This document shows, piece by piece, positions 16,242 to 28,100 of a DNA stretch of 51,686 bases. The translations under genes and the position numbers were made by a program. The notes under the pieces are model-generated. The model was not told where the DNA came from. It made no database searches and was given only the letters and a program-made list of their open reading frames with translations. The DNA is from a virus. Each line of letters starts with the position of its first letter. Positions within the stretch are counted from its first letter, which is position 1. The stretch spans positions 1 to 51,686 of the IMG/VR virus record IMGVR_UViG_3300025108_000075; one strand, given 5' to 3'.

Positions 16242-18958
16242 CAGGTAGTCCTCGCTAGGAATAGCATACCTTCACTAGAATTATTAGACACCCCATCCAA
16301 ACCAGTTTGTTGTGTTTGATATGCTGCTTGGATAACCTCATAAATTTCAGATCCACTTACTGTAACTGTATCACCTGGTCTGAATTCTGTTAGTCCTGGA
16401 GTTGTTACTACTTGCAGCAATACAAAATCATCTGGTAGATAATATGGGCAAGGAATCATTCTTTGTGAAATTGGAATAGTTTTGATAGGTTTGTAGTAAT
16501 CTGCAGAGGCATCCACTGATATTCCCTGGTTAGTATCGTATGTACTATTTCTGTAATAGATAGCAGTCGCATTATTAGTTCCCTCTCTTATATTATTATA
16601 ATAGTGGTCGTACACATGTTCATTAGCAGTGCTATCCCCCCTCATATATCCAAAATAAGCATTCCTTGCTTGAGAATAATCGCTAATAGGTTCGCGATTT
16701 GGGGTCCAATAAGAACCTGTCCCTTGAACATAACCAGGCACATATGTTGTTAAGTCTATGTATTGTGTTGTTGCCTTATATTGAGTATATCCTGACAAGA
16801 ATACATGATCTAAATCAAATGTACCATTACCATATCCACTACCTGTATGAATACTAAATGTAGCAAAAGGTACAATTTTTGTATTAATTATTTGAGTAAA
16901 TTGAATAACTGCAAAACTTGTATCTTGAGGTGCTTGAGCTCTAAATGTTCTAATCTGCATTGGATATGCAGTTGGAGTTGAAGATGTACTCAAAGTCTGA
17001 ACAGTTGCACTATCAACGATATTAAAATTTTGCCTATCCAATCCGTTATAACCAGTGAACGCTCCCCATTCATCATTAGCTGTGGTTAAAGTTGAAGATG
17101 TTCCTTTACGGTTCAAAAACTCCCATCCAGTACCAGATTGCATTTTTAAAGTCCAAGCGGCGCTGGCACTACCCTGTAGATAAAAAGAATAAAATGTATT
17201 TCCGTATTTTTTAGTGGCGTCGTTTTCTGCATTAAGAATAGCCCAAGCACCCACACCAGATTTTTGGTAGAAATTAGATCCACCACCTAACGTAGTTGTC
17301 TTAATACTAGCAATGCCATCGTATGCATTGTTATATGATTCTGGAGTAGTAACACCAAATCTAATATCACCAGTTGTGGCATTACCACCAACTAGTTCTC
17401 CTGGAATTGTAAATTCTTCATCATCAGACCATCCAGTTCCAATACTATGGATGGTGACATTTTTTATAGTACCATCATTCCATCCATATCTCCAAACTCT
17501 CAACTTAAGTTCAGATCTTCCTCCAGATGCAGGTACGGTATACTTGTAATATCCATCAGCCAATACTTGAGATGGATATGAAACATTAATATAACTAGGA
17601 AGAAGAGTGATTATTCCTTTTGCAGATGAATTAGTTTCACTGCAATAGATATATTTTTTAGTACCATCTTCTCCAGGTCTTCCCAAAAACGATGGATTTA
17701 ATGCTGATGAAGGATAAAGGGGTTCTGATTCTGATTGCTCATATGATATAGTGTCCCAAAGTAAATCATTACCAGGAACACAACTAATGTTTGTAGTATT
17801 GACGCGATAACTAACGCTAGTCTGGTATGGGGGTGTATATCCATATGTTGGATCATTATAAACAATCCTTTGATCATTATCAAATGAATCTACATCTCTA
17901 CATACAGTAATATTTGTTGAATTTGCAGCATTATTATTAAACTGAAGTTTGTCACCATGGTAAACTTCAATGTTAGGATTGACATAATCAGATGCCTGTT
18001 GTGGTTCTTGTATGAAAACTACAGGAAACGTTTTAGATGTTGATGAAAGAGCAGTAAGATCAATTGCAATACCATTAGCAGCATTAGCTGCTGATGTTGC
18101 AAGTTTAAAACTATCTCTATCAACTTTAATTACATACACTAAACTATTAGGTAGTAAATTAGTTCCTAACGAATATGCTGGATCAGTTTCTCCTGGAAGA
18201 TATCGGACAGGATCACCAGTATTCAAACCATGGCGCGGGTAATACTTGATTGTGTCAGTGGCTAACTCTATTTGCCCTGGGTCGGAGTATGGTGCATACG
18301 AATCGATGCCAACACGTCTTAAAAGACGATAGTCGGTATCAGTAGGTGTGCTAACTGTAATAGTTCCGATCATCCCTTCATGACCAGTAACACTACACTG
18401 ATAGTAATATGTACCAGTAGCTGTAGGTGTGTAAGAAACAGTAGCAGTGCCTTCACCAGTGGCAGCAGGGTTTGAAACACTAGCACCACCATCAGATACC
18501 CTGATGTACATTGGGTGACCTCCACTCAAAGCACTGTTATCAAAGGTGATTGTGTCACCAACATAAATTTCGATACTAGGATCTGATGCAGCAGCAAATG
18601 AAGAAGTTCTATCTGTTCCTGAAATAATATAATCAGTACCGTTTCCACCATTGGTAACCATGCTAATTGTGGTTGGTGCTAGTCCTTCAATCACATCATA
18701 GATATTAATTTGAGGAGAACCCCAGTTACGATTTGCTGGATAATCAGCATTATTAGCATCTTTAAAAGAGGCTATAGACCCACCTAAAGTTACACTTTCT
18801 CCACCAGGAGCCACACAAATTTGAGGAACGCCAGTTACAGATGATCCTGCATTCATTCCTAGATTACCCAATGCAGTTTCAAAGGCATCCATTAAATTTT
18901 GTTTTGTCCATCCAGTGTTGCCATTGTTTACATCAATGACTGATTTTAAAACTGACAT
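16241..18958 (-). CDS. Virion structural protein with intact cupredoxin domain (905 residues)
   Basis: Residues 1-35 (WTKQNLMDAFETALGNLGMN) form a short helical N-terminus. Residues 108-202 are a cupredoxin (plastocyanin-like) domain in normal order: SIEIYVGDTITF, then GGHPMYIR with His148, then TGTYYYQCSVTGHEGM with Cys188, His193 and Met196. All four type-1 copper ligands are present. A second, degraded domain of the same kind follows (NIEVYHGDKLQFNN, about residues 329-343). The C-terminal half is a large beta-rich region with many Tyr and Trp and a TGW-type segment (IHSIGTGWSDDEEFTI). It follows the 1007-residue fibre by four bases. The role is structural by context; copper binding or use of the fold as a rigid adhesion module are both possible. 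Confidence 0.85.
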   Translation of the reverse strand: MSVLKSVIDVNNGNTGWTKQNLMDAFETALGNLGMNAGSSVTGVPQICVAPGGESVTLGGSIASFKDANNADYPANRNWGSPQINIYDVIEGLAPTTISMVTNGGNGTDYIISGTDRTSSFAAASDPSIEIYVGDTITFDNSALSGGHPMYIRVSDGGASVSNPAATGEGTATVSYTPTATGTYYYQCSVTGHEGMIGTITVSTPTDTDYRLLRRVGIDSYAPYSDPGQIELATDTIKYYPRHGLNTGDPVRYLPGETDPAYSLGTNLLPNSLVYVIKVDRDSFKLATSAANAANGIAIDLTALSSTSKTFPVVFIQEPQQASDYVNPNIEVYHGDKLQFNNNAANSTNITVCRDVDSFDNDQRIVYNDPTYGYTPPYQTSVSYRVNTTNISCVPGNDLLWDTISYEQSESEPLYPSSALNPSFLGRPGEDGTKKYIYCSETNSSAKGIITLLPSYINVSYPSQVLADGYYKYTVPASGGRSELKLRVWRYGWNDGTIKNVTIHSIGTGWSDDEEFTIPGELVGGNATTGDIRFGVTTPESYNNAYDGIASIKTTTLGGGSNFYQKSGVGAWAILNAENDATKKYGNTFYSFYLQGSASAAWTLKMQSGTGWEFLNRKGTSSTLTTANDEWGAFTGYNGLDRQNFNIVDSATVQTLSTSSTPTAYPMQIRTFRAQAPQDTSFAVIQFTQIINTKIVPFATFSIHTGSGYGNGTFDLDHVFLSGYTQYKATTQYIDLTTYVPGYVQGTGSYWTPNREPISDYSQARNAYFGYMRGDSTANEHVYDHYYNNIREGTNNATAIYYRNSTYDTNQGISVDASADYYKPIKTIPISQRMIPCPYYLPDDFVLLQVVTTPGLTEFRPGDTVTVSGSEIYEVIQAAYQTQQTGLDGVSNNSSEGMLFLARTT

Positions 18959-18962
18959 TTAA

Positions 18963-21900
18963 TTATTCTCCGATCTGTAGTGCTGTTAGTGTTACGGTAA
19001 CCGTGGATGCGGATCCACTTCTATTTGTTACTGAAAGATAAATTGTAGTTGTTCTAGGACTATCATTATTAAATCCCATAATACCAGGAGTAATTAATAT
19101 AGATTCTGCTGTAGTAGTTCTTACTTCAGCAATAACACCACTACCAGGAGAAGGATCTGCTCCTTCACTTCTAGTTTGATCAGCATCTCTGGAAGTATCA
19201 TCAGTATATACTCTGACCCATGCTGCAGCGTCAGTTTCAATTTTAAATAAAGTATACGCTTTGTAACCTGTAATATTTAGTTCTGCGGTTGCGTCATCAG
19301 CGATTGATGTTGTAGTACCCGTAAGATCTTGAATCTGTGGTACGTTAGAACCGCCTGTAGCAGTAAGAACACCTCCAGCATCAATAGATAAACCAGAACC
19401 AACTTTAATACCACCTAGCGTTCCTGCTGCAGCAATTGGTAGTGTATAACCACCAGGCACAGCAGCGATATTACCATTAGCATCCAGTGTGATTGTAGTG
19501 CCGTCAGGAATAACACCACCAAGTGTAGATGTTGTAGCAGCAGGTAATGTATATGCAGATGGAATAGATGGCTTGTTGAGGATCTGTGCTAATCCAGTAG
19601 TAGCATCCCAATCAGATTGGACTGGAGCAACGCTATTAATCGTAACTTTTTTATTAGCACCATCCCAAGTAATATCAGTTCCGTTACTTCCTGTAAATTC
19701 AATGGTGTCATCGTTATTAGCAGCATCACGCAATGTAAGAATTGCATTGTTACTGGTTGTATTTGAACCAAGCAAATCGTAGGTAGTGCCTCCACCACCT
19801 CCACCAGTTACTACAGCATCGATACTATTTGCAGCGTCATCATATGTAAAAGTAATACCAGTATGAGTTCCGTTATTGAATAACAGTGCTGCAGCATCTT
19901 GTGCTTCTTCTGCTGTATATGATGCACCACCGCCACCAGATGGTGCTCTGAAGGTAAGTGTATTAGCATCGGTTCTTTCTACAAGTAAACCGTCAGCACC
20001 AGCAAACGTAATCTCATCAGTAGTTCCATCACTATCAGTTAGAGTAAGTTTAGAATTTGCAGATCCTGATGCAGTTTCTGCGGAGATGGAATATGTAGTG
20101 TTTGCAACGCTCGCAGACAAATCAAATTGAATCTCATCACCAGAATCGCTAATTTCTAGTCCATTTCCTGCAACTAAAACAATTTGATCTGTAGTGCCGT
20201 CAGAATCTTCAAGCCTAATTATTTTTCTTACGTCATTCTCTGCCGTAGTTCCTGCGGTGTAATCAACAACGTTAATGTCGTAAGAAAGTTGAGTATTACC
20301 TAGAAGTGTTGCAAAATCCGAAGACGTGGTACTATTTGTAGTTACCAATCTTTGACTGGTCCAACTTACTCCATTGGAGTAATACATGATGTTGGTGTCA
20401 TCTGCATATCCAAAAGATCCTTCACTGGTACTAGCAGAAGGAAAATTAGATATCGTACTATATGATGACGACCCAGATGTTGACAGGACACCAGTATTAA
20501 TGGTTAAACCAGAACCAACTTTAATACCACCAAGAGTCGTAGCTGATGCTGTAGGTAAAACATAATTAGATCCACCACCACCTCCAACAACCGATACGGT
20601 AGGAGTAGATGCATAAACTAGAAGAACTCCACCAAAAGTTGATGGTGATAATGGCGAAACACCATCATTTCCCAACCACGTTGCTTTAAATCCTGTGGTA
20701 GTTTTGTTAGTTATACTAACAGTATGAGTATCGTATTGCTCTCTTTCTGCTAGTACATAATAGTCTGCATCGGATTGGGTAGTGCTGAAGGTGAAATCCA
20801 TTTCACCATTAGCTGAATCATAAGCACCCCAAGACATCCCAGTGCCACTACCAGCAGTAGTTACATCTACAAAAGCGTATGCAACTGGAGCAATAACTGA
20901 CGAATTACCAGAAGGAACTGCAGGACCCCAAGCTGTTCCACCAGCACCATCACTAGTAAGGACTTCTCCATTACTTCCTGTTGATGATGGGAAAGTAACT
21001 CCTGATAAAGTTGCAGTGCCAGTTACATCAATATTGCCAGTAAGATTAATATTTCCATTAAGAGTAGCGCCAGAAGCTGTAAATACTGCCCTGTCAGTTA
21101 GACCATCCTCGTTTGTAATTCTAATCGCAGGACCAGCACCAAGAATTAAATCTCCACCACCACCAGGAACTCTTACAATAAATCTGTTTGTAGAGGATAC
21201 ATAAGCAATACGACCATCCTGACTGGCACCAAAGTTCATTACTTTGTTGTCAGCAATTTGAATAGTATCATTGAGAGTAGTGGTTCCATTAAAGGTGAGG
21301 TTTTCATTTGTAATAGAACCTCTAGCAGTTACAGATGCTAACGTATCTGCTTCTGCTGTAAGATATCCTACAGCACCATGATCACCCCATCCATATGCAG
21401 AATCCCAGTTAGGAACATTAGTGTCAGCAGCATAACCACCAGAACTATGATCTCCCCAACCATATGCAGTATTCCAATCACTGGAATCTCCACCAAAAGC
21501 AGTGACAGTTCCAGCAAATGTGGCGTTACCAGGAGCATCGATTTCTGATGTGATTCCAGCAGTTCCAGACTTTCTACCTTTCCAAAGAGCACTTGAACCG
21601 CTATTAGAAATATAAATCTGTCCACCATTAGTAATAGTTATTCCATCAGTAGTTGATGTCTCGCTAATACCACCGCCAGGAAAATTAGTAATTGGGTACG
21701 TACTGAAACCGTATGGAACATACATCGACCCACCAAAGACAGCTTCAGTAACCATCTGACCAGGAGTTATCTGATCTGCAGTTTTTAATATTAATCCACC
21801 TGTCGTGGAATGTATCTCCTGATTAAAACTAGCATCGCTAGTAAATGTTACATCACCAGTAAAAGTTTTATCCCCACCAAATGTTTGTACTCCATCAACA

Positions 21901-21986
21901 GCAGTATCCAAATCTACAGCAATTTCGTTTATCTCCAAACGTTGCTGCTCAAGAGTGTGAGACTTTGGTACGTTACGTAGTGTCAT
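18963..21986 (-). CDS. Long tail-fibre protein (1007 residues)
   Basis: N-terminus MTLRNVPKSHTLEQQRLEIN is shared with the 474-residue fibre and probably docks it on the virion. The shaft contains a tandem pair of WnTAYGWGDHs.GGY-type repeats (about 180-215), several LP.A...LGGikvGsGL.i..G.L repeats (about 485, 838, 870) and Gly-rich hinges (GGGGG near 480 and 720, GGGG near 680). Residues ~900-1007 (YTLFKIETD, PGSGVIAEVRT, VTLTALQIGE) match the C-terminal domain of the 215-residue fibre. The ATG overlaps the stop of the upstream small gene (ATGA). This is the classical make-up of a trimeric phage fibre that recognises the host; receptor and copy number are unknown. Confidence 0.88.
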   Translation of the reverse strand: MTLRNVPKSHTLEQQRLEINEIAVDLDTAVDGVQTFGGDKTFTGDVTFTSDASFNQEIHSTTGGLILKTADQITPGQMVTEAVFGGSMYVPYGFSTYPITNFPGGGISETSTTDGITITNGGQIYISNSGSSALWKGRKSGTAGITSEIDAPGNATFAGTVTAFGGDSSDWNTAYGWGDHSSGGYAADTNVPNWDSAYGWGDHGAVGYLTAEADTLASVTARGSITNENLTFNGTTTLNDTIQIADNKVMNFGASQDGRIAYVSSTNRFIVRVPGGGGDLILGAGPAIRITNEDGLTDRAVFTASGATLNGNINLTGNIDVTGTATLSGVTFPSSTGSNGEVLTSDGAGGTAWGPAVPSGNSSVIAPVAYAFVDVTTAGSGTGMSWGAYDSANGEMDFTFSTTQSDADYYVLAEREQYDTHTVSITNKTTTGFKATWLGNDGVSPLSPSTFGGVLLVYASTPTVSVVGGGGGSNYVLPTASATTLGGIKVGSGLTINTGVLSTSGSSSYSTISNFPSASTSEGSFGYADDTNIMYYSNGVSWTSQRLVTTNSTTSSDFATLLGNTQLSYDINVVDYTAGTTAENDVRKIIRLEDSDGTTDQIVLVAGNGLEISDSGDEIQFDLSASVANTTYSISAETASGSANSKLTLTDSDGTTDEITFAGADGLLVERTDANTLTFRAPSGGGGASYTAEEAQDAAALLFNNGTHTGITFTYDDAANSIDAVVTGGGGGGTTYDLLGSNTTSNNAILTLRDAANNDDTIEFTGSNGTDITWDGANKKVTINSVAPVQSDWDATTGLAQILNKPSIPSAYTLPAATTSTLGGVIPDGTTITLDANGNIAAVPGGYTLPIAAAGTLGGIKVGSGLSIDAGGVLTATGGSNVPQIQDLTGTTTSIADDATAELNITGYKAYTLFKIETDAAAWVRVYTDDTSRDADQTRSEGADPSPGSGVIAEVRTTTAESILITPGIMGFNNDSPRTTTIYLSVTNRSGSASTVTVTLTALQIGE

Positions 21987-22168
21987 TTGATTAGCTGCTT
22001 AAGGAGGGACTTGATTTCGGACATTTCTTCCTTCAAAGTATTTATTTCGCTTACTACATTTTTAAATTCATTGGAAAATGATTTGCGAGGTTTGCTGGTG
22101 CAAATAATTGCACCAGTTTCCATGTCTCGCACAAATCCTTCTTGTCCTTCGACTTTTACATATTTCAT
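21983..22168 (-). CDS. Small conserved T4-like phage protein (61 residues)
   Basis: I start at the ATG 22166-22168, which gives MKYVKVEGQEGFVRDMETGAI, one base after the stop of the 2703-residue gene; a TTG five codons earlier is in frame but weaker. The N-terminal motif MKYVKVEG...lVRD..tgAIi resembles a small protein recurrent in T4-like and other phages, usually annotated as hypothetical. Residues 35-61 (NEFKNVVSEINTLKEEMSEIK) are a strongly predicted amphipathic helix, likely a coiled coil. It overlaps the next gene's ATG by four bases and lies between a giant structural gene and a long fibre, so an assembly or attachment role is plausible. Confidence 0.75.
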   Translation of the reverse strand: MKYVKVEGQEGFVRDMETGAIICTSKPRKSFSNEFKNVVSEINTLKEEMSEIKSLLKQLIK

Positions 22169-22169
22169 A

Positions 22170-25100
22170 TTAGAAGGATGCAACTGCTCTCATGTCTTGG
22201 ATTTTAGGGACATATGCAGGATTATCAGACTTCATAACAATTTTAATTGCAAAAGAAGAGAAGTCGGGTAAATCTTCTTTACTGAACTTCAACTCTTGAT
22301 ATGCAGACTGGGATTCAAACTGACCAGAGATGCTATTTTCTGCTGTCGCAATAACATCATCATCCGAAGCACCGTTATTGTTAAAGTATTCCCAGTTAAG
22401 GTCGTCAAACTTTTGTTGGGAAGCTTCTGGTTTAACTTTATATAGAACTTGTAAGTTATTGACATCACTTACGTTAACCGTGAGATTAACGTTGATTCCA
22501 GAAGCAGGAGCATTTAGAACAATTTCTCTAGTTACATACTTGGCAACACCAGAAGTATTTACAGATCCAGATTCATTAACATAATCAACACCTACCGTGT
22601 ATGTCATGGATTTGATTTCTGCATACTTGGAAGTTTCAAATGAAGCTCCGTCAAAGTCAATAAGATCTCCTACTCTGAATACATCAGCAATTTGCTCACT
22701 TGTTGTACTATCTCTTGCATAATCACTACCCAATGTAATCTCACTGGTGTAATTGTTATTAATAGGATTCTTATCATTTTCAAGAGTCAGAGTTTTGGTC
22801 TTGCTATCCCAAACAATTACCTTACCACTGATCTTGTTGTCATACTTATCTACTCTTTGTGCAGGATTGAATGCGGTTACTGTAGTTCCAGTAACAAAAT
22901 TAGGATTCTGATCAAAGATACCGTCATTAGAAATAGTAACCGTAATACCTTGTAGATCTCCACCAGCAGCAGACTGTGTGCTAAAGAACAATTGCTCGCC
23001 AATATCAAAGTTTACCGAGTTCTTAATCTTTACGTATACATCACTACCAATGACACGAAGAACTTCTGATTGTGCTCCTGATGTTACGCCAGTAACATTT
23101 TGATTGATAACAATAGGAACTTCAGTTCCATTGTCCTCATTGCCACTAACAGTAAATTTATAGACAGGGAAGAGTTGAATCTGTTGATATCTCTTGCCAT
23201 ATCTGTCTTCACTACCAACTGCATTTTCAATTCTGTTAGTAATTGTTTTGACAGAAGCCGATCTCAAGTCAATGACAGGTGATAGATAAGACTGCTCTGA
23301 AGACAACTTAAGTTTGTATGCAAGAGAAGTGTCTAGATTATTCAAGCTTTCATTGATGGTAGAGGCAACAACCTTTTGATTCAAGAAATACTGCTCTTCG
23401 TTCAGGAAGGTAGTTTCAAAATCAGAGATAGAATAAGAAGTAAAATTAGTAGTATTACTATCAACAGGGACAATATTAGTAGTTCTTACCATGCTATCAA
23501 TCTTTGTACCAGAAACTTGTAGGTATGGAATCTGTGCGTAGAGTTTCTCGTACTTTCTATTGTACGATGCTAGTACAGTTGAACCACCAAAGAATCCAGT
23601 GTCTGATGCTCTAGTAGGACCATAGATGTTATAAGAATCAATACCAACATTATATACCTGGAACAAAGATGATTCTACCGTGTTGGAATCATATCCAGCA
23701 AAATCTTCTAGACCTCTGAAGAATACTTTGGAGTCTCCACCAGTTTCAAACCCATGATCTCTATGGTATACCTTAACAACGGAACTGTTGTTTTTAAAGA
23801 GACTAGATGTTGCTGTGCTATTTGCAAGCGCATATGTCTCCATTGGATTGTTTTGCAGCTTTGTGTATCCAGGATCTTCGTTTTTAATTAGAATTTCTCC
23901 AGATCTGGAGTTATCAAATTCTGCTCTGTAAAGAGTAAACTTGATATCTTCAAATAGATCTTCAGTCCAGTTATCTACGTTTTGTGATTTGAATACAGAA
24001 CCAAGTAACGGTTGTGCGTTAACAACGATACCAGAAGAGATATCGGTATCACCTAGTCTAGATGCCCATAGTTCGTATTCAATACTGTCACACTCAATGT
24101 TGAGTGCATATTCAGAATTATTCTGTAGATATACTGGATACTCGAAGTTGAATCTAGTGGGAGTTGTAGATTGAATTGATCCTGCTTCGTCAATGGCAAT
24201 ACCCATTCTGACTGCTGGCTCATCAATTTCAATTTCTGATTCAATTACAGCACCATTGTTTCCAGCACCAGTTCCTCTAATAACAATAGATGGTGCTTCA
24301 GTGTATCCTCTACCTGCTAGCGCAACTTCGCTAAAGAAGATTTGACCGCCAGAGACTTTAACAGATCCAGTAGCATTACTACCACCAGGCAATTGAGGAC
24401 TCTCTATAGTGATAGTTGCATTCTCATAACCAGATCCAAGATTAGTAATGTTGAGTTTAGATACACGACCAGAGTCTTTTGCGATCTTTAAACCAACAGT
24501 AGCATTGTTTGCATTGTTGAAAGTAGTTACAGAGTTGAGCGTAACATCTTCATTAGGAATGAATGACTTACCATTGTGGTTACTCAATACAAATGTATAT
24601 ACTTGCTCATTAGTGAGGAAGATATCGCCATTAGAAGAAGGAACAACTTCAAAGTTATTTCTATCCAAAATTTTAGCAATAGGACCAGATGCAAGGCTCT
24701 GTCTACCAGTTATTGCCTCGTCCTTTTTAATAGTGATGTTTCCAGAAGAATATACCTTGATAAAAGTATCAGGATATAGAGTGATTTGAGTTCCAGGTAA
24801 AATATACTTACCAGGCTTGTTACTCTCTACATTAGTGAGGTAAACTCTCAAAGGAATAGTTGAACTCTTCTTATTGAAGAATAGATCAACACCAGTTGTA
24901 AACATACCACCTTCAAAGTTTTCCACAGAGAAAGTTTGTGCCATTGGATTTGGTCTTGCACTATTCTCTGTATTACTATCAATAGTTTGGACACCTTCAT
25001 TTGCTTTGAAAATAGCAGGTGCTGTAGAGATGATCGATACGGGTGCTTCGGGTAGAAGACCTGTAGCATAGAACTTAACTTCTGCAAAAGAATCTACGGT

Positions 25101-28100
25101 AGTGATATCAGAGTCAGTAGAACTAGAAGTAAATCTAATTGTTTTTGCACCCGTGGAGAAATACAATTCTTCCGAAGTATCATCCATAGTCACCGTATTT
25201 ACATCACCTGTCCAAGAAGTATTTTCTCTTGGAGCATATCCTGACGGGACTAGAATAATTCCACTAGCATTACCATACTCATCGGTAGTAATATTACCAC
25301 TGAACACCGTTGGTGAGTTTCCTGCAATACCTGTAAATCTAGAGTCTGGATTAACCCATCGACCAATATCTCTCTTCTCCATAAAGACACTTAATTGTGT
25401 CTTTGGCTTCATTCTTCTGACGATAAATTTGATTGGAATAGTTCTAGCAAAGAACTTAAGGGCATTTGCTACATTAGTACCATTAATAGTTTTATATCCT
25501 ACACCCTTCGCAATCTCATTATTTTGTGGACTGATATTAGAAGAAGTTGATGTAGTTGCACTCTGTACAGTTGCTTCTGCAGTTCTGGTATTATTTTCGG
25601 CAAAACTCTTCAGGTTGTAGAATGACTTATCTACACCAACCCAGTTAATAATAAACGAATTATAGATACTGGAGAATGCAACACGAACATCTTGCTTACC
25701 AAGGAATACAGAGAACAAATTGGTATTGTTATCTGTAACCAAAGGTGCCACAGTGTCATTGTACCACTGATCAATATTGGGATGAACAGCAGCATCACCA
25801 ACATATTGTAGAACAACAAATGGGTTTGGATTTACAGTCTTTGTAGCAAAATTATTATTTGCATAAGAAACATCAGAGAACGGTAGTGTTACAACACCAT
25901 TAGAATTAGAATACCCAGCGATTCTTCTTTGATCGGATCTTGTATTAACTTCTTTTAGTGCAAAACTATCCTCTTTGGACTGTGGTCTCAATACAGATTG
26001 TTGTGCATCGATAGAACACAGATAATCAATAGATTTGACATTACCTACAGCATGAGTCTCGTAGTTATCAACTAGGAATCCACTCTTGGTTTTATCAATG
26101 CCAAGAGTATCCTTAACTTGCATGTTAAGTGCTTGCTGCTCAAGAATACTCAAAGTAGTATAATACTCAAGACGCTCAATACGCTTCTCTAGCTTACCAA
26201 TGTCACGCATCGTGAAACGACGGTTGTCAACTGGAGTAATTCTTACATCCTTGCTTGACTTGGTGAAAGCAGGAATAAAGATATAATAGAGAGGAATGCC
26301 ATCCTCAATAATTTCTGGCTTGCTTGGGTTGAGTGATGAATTACCTTGCTTGATAATGAACTCACCCTTCTTATTCAAGAAAACACCATCAATTCTATCC
26401 AGATACTGTGATTCAGTAAAGGAAATAGTATATGGTAGAGATCTAGCAGAAGATGGTGTACTGGATACAGAACCACCTGCACCAATAAAGTTGATGTATT
26501 CTGTTTGTGAGAGTAATGAAGTATCTTGGAAACCAGTGATAATAGCAGTAGAATCTACCTTCGGTCTGAAGTCAATGACGTTCTTCAAACTCAAGTTACC
26601 ATGCACAACAGAGTTGAAATCAGGGATCTCATCTGCTACAACACCTGCCTCATGAATATATGAGTCAACTGTATAGAAGTCACCTTGAGAATGCTCAAAG
26701 TAATCAAATGCTACAACTACTTGTCCTACAGGTGGAGTGAAACCAGGTTTTAGTACGATTCTAGACACATCATAGAATGTATCTCTTTGTCCATCATCAA
26801 AAGTAAATCTATCAGTCAGATCAGTACCAACAACCAAATTGCCATTAACGTCAACTGTTGGGGGAGCAGATGTAGATCCTTCGTAAATGTATCTTACTTT
26901 AAATACATCAGAGTAAGATAGAACTTCACTGCTGTCACTATCGTAATCAAGACCACGTATAGGCAATACCTGATCGCCAGCAGAGGTGATGACAACTCTC
27001 TTGTTTTTAATTGCTGTCTTTAGCTTGGGTCTACCTTTAGAAACTTCAATGGTAGCAGTCAACTTCAGTTTGGGGAAGTTAGTTACATTATTACCAAAAT
27101 AGTTGCCAGGGAAGGTAAGTGTGATACTACCAGAAGATAGACCAGATGTAGCATCTGTAGTATTCAAGATACTTACAAAATCATCCGAGACATAGATAAC
27201 ATCACCAGTTTCAACTAGGTCAGAACCACCTTTGTCTAGAACAGTAATCAAGAAGTCTTTTTCGGTGAAAGGAACAAATCTCTGTGTACCGAAATCTAGT
27301 TGTGCAGCGAATGTGATGTTGCCACCATTGTCACTACCAGTAGTTACGAAGTCTCTTCTGATGTAGTAGTTGATCTTTGTGTCTTCTGTAGACTTGACAA
27401 GACTACCAACTTCTTTACTACCAGTTGGGAACAGAAGTGTAGATGTGGTTCCATTTGTAATAATAGGACGCAATCTAATGACAGCTACTGATGTTACCGT
27501 ATCAGGTAGGGCACTGTTGAAATAAATTCTAGACTTATCAGTTCCTTTTGGAATAGTTACTAGATCTACAATAAATTTGTTTAGTCTACCAGTATCATCA
27601 TTAAATTGAATAACGTCACCTTGGACGAGCATGAGTGATGCATCTGCACCAAATCCATTACACTCAATATATTTGTAACCTTTAGTTCCACTGAAGGTGT
27701 ATTGGGTTACAGATTTTGTTTCGGAGAATTGTGTATCTTGAGTTTCAATATCAGCAGAGAACTTACTGGAAGATCCAAACTCTGAATATAGAGACTTGAC
27801 ATTCTGTGCAGTATAAGTCAGAACTGTGTTCTTGAATAGAACAGGAATGATATTAGTAACGATCGTGCTAGTTCCTTCGATATCAATGGTTGGAGGTGCA
27901 GAATATTCTGTCTGTGTAACATCTCTGTTTAGAATTTCTACCTTGTAGAGAGTTCCGCCGTTAATACCTACATTGATATCCTTGAGTTCAAAACGAGTGC
28001 CGTTAATAGAAATTCTAGATCCAGCTGTATAACCAGTTCCTTGCTTTGAAACAACAAAGTGTGAAATAGTATTCTCTTGTCCAATACGAAGAAGATCACC

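Noticed and set aside
22039-22046. AATAAATA inside the 61-residue gene as a late promoter for the 1007-residue fibre
   Set aside because: The bases are also needed to code a regular helix (EIN), and one mismatch in AT-rich coding DNA is expected by chance.
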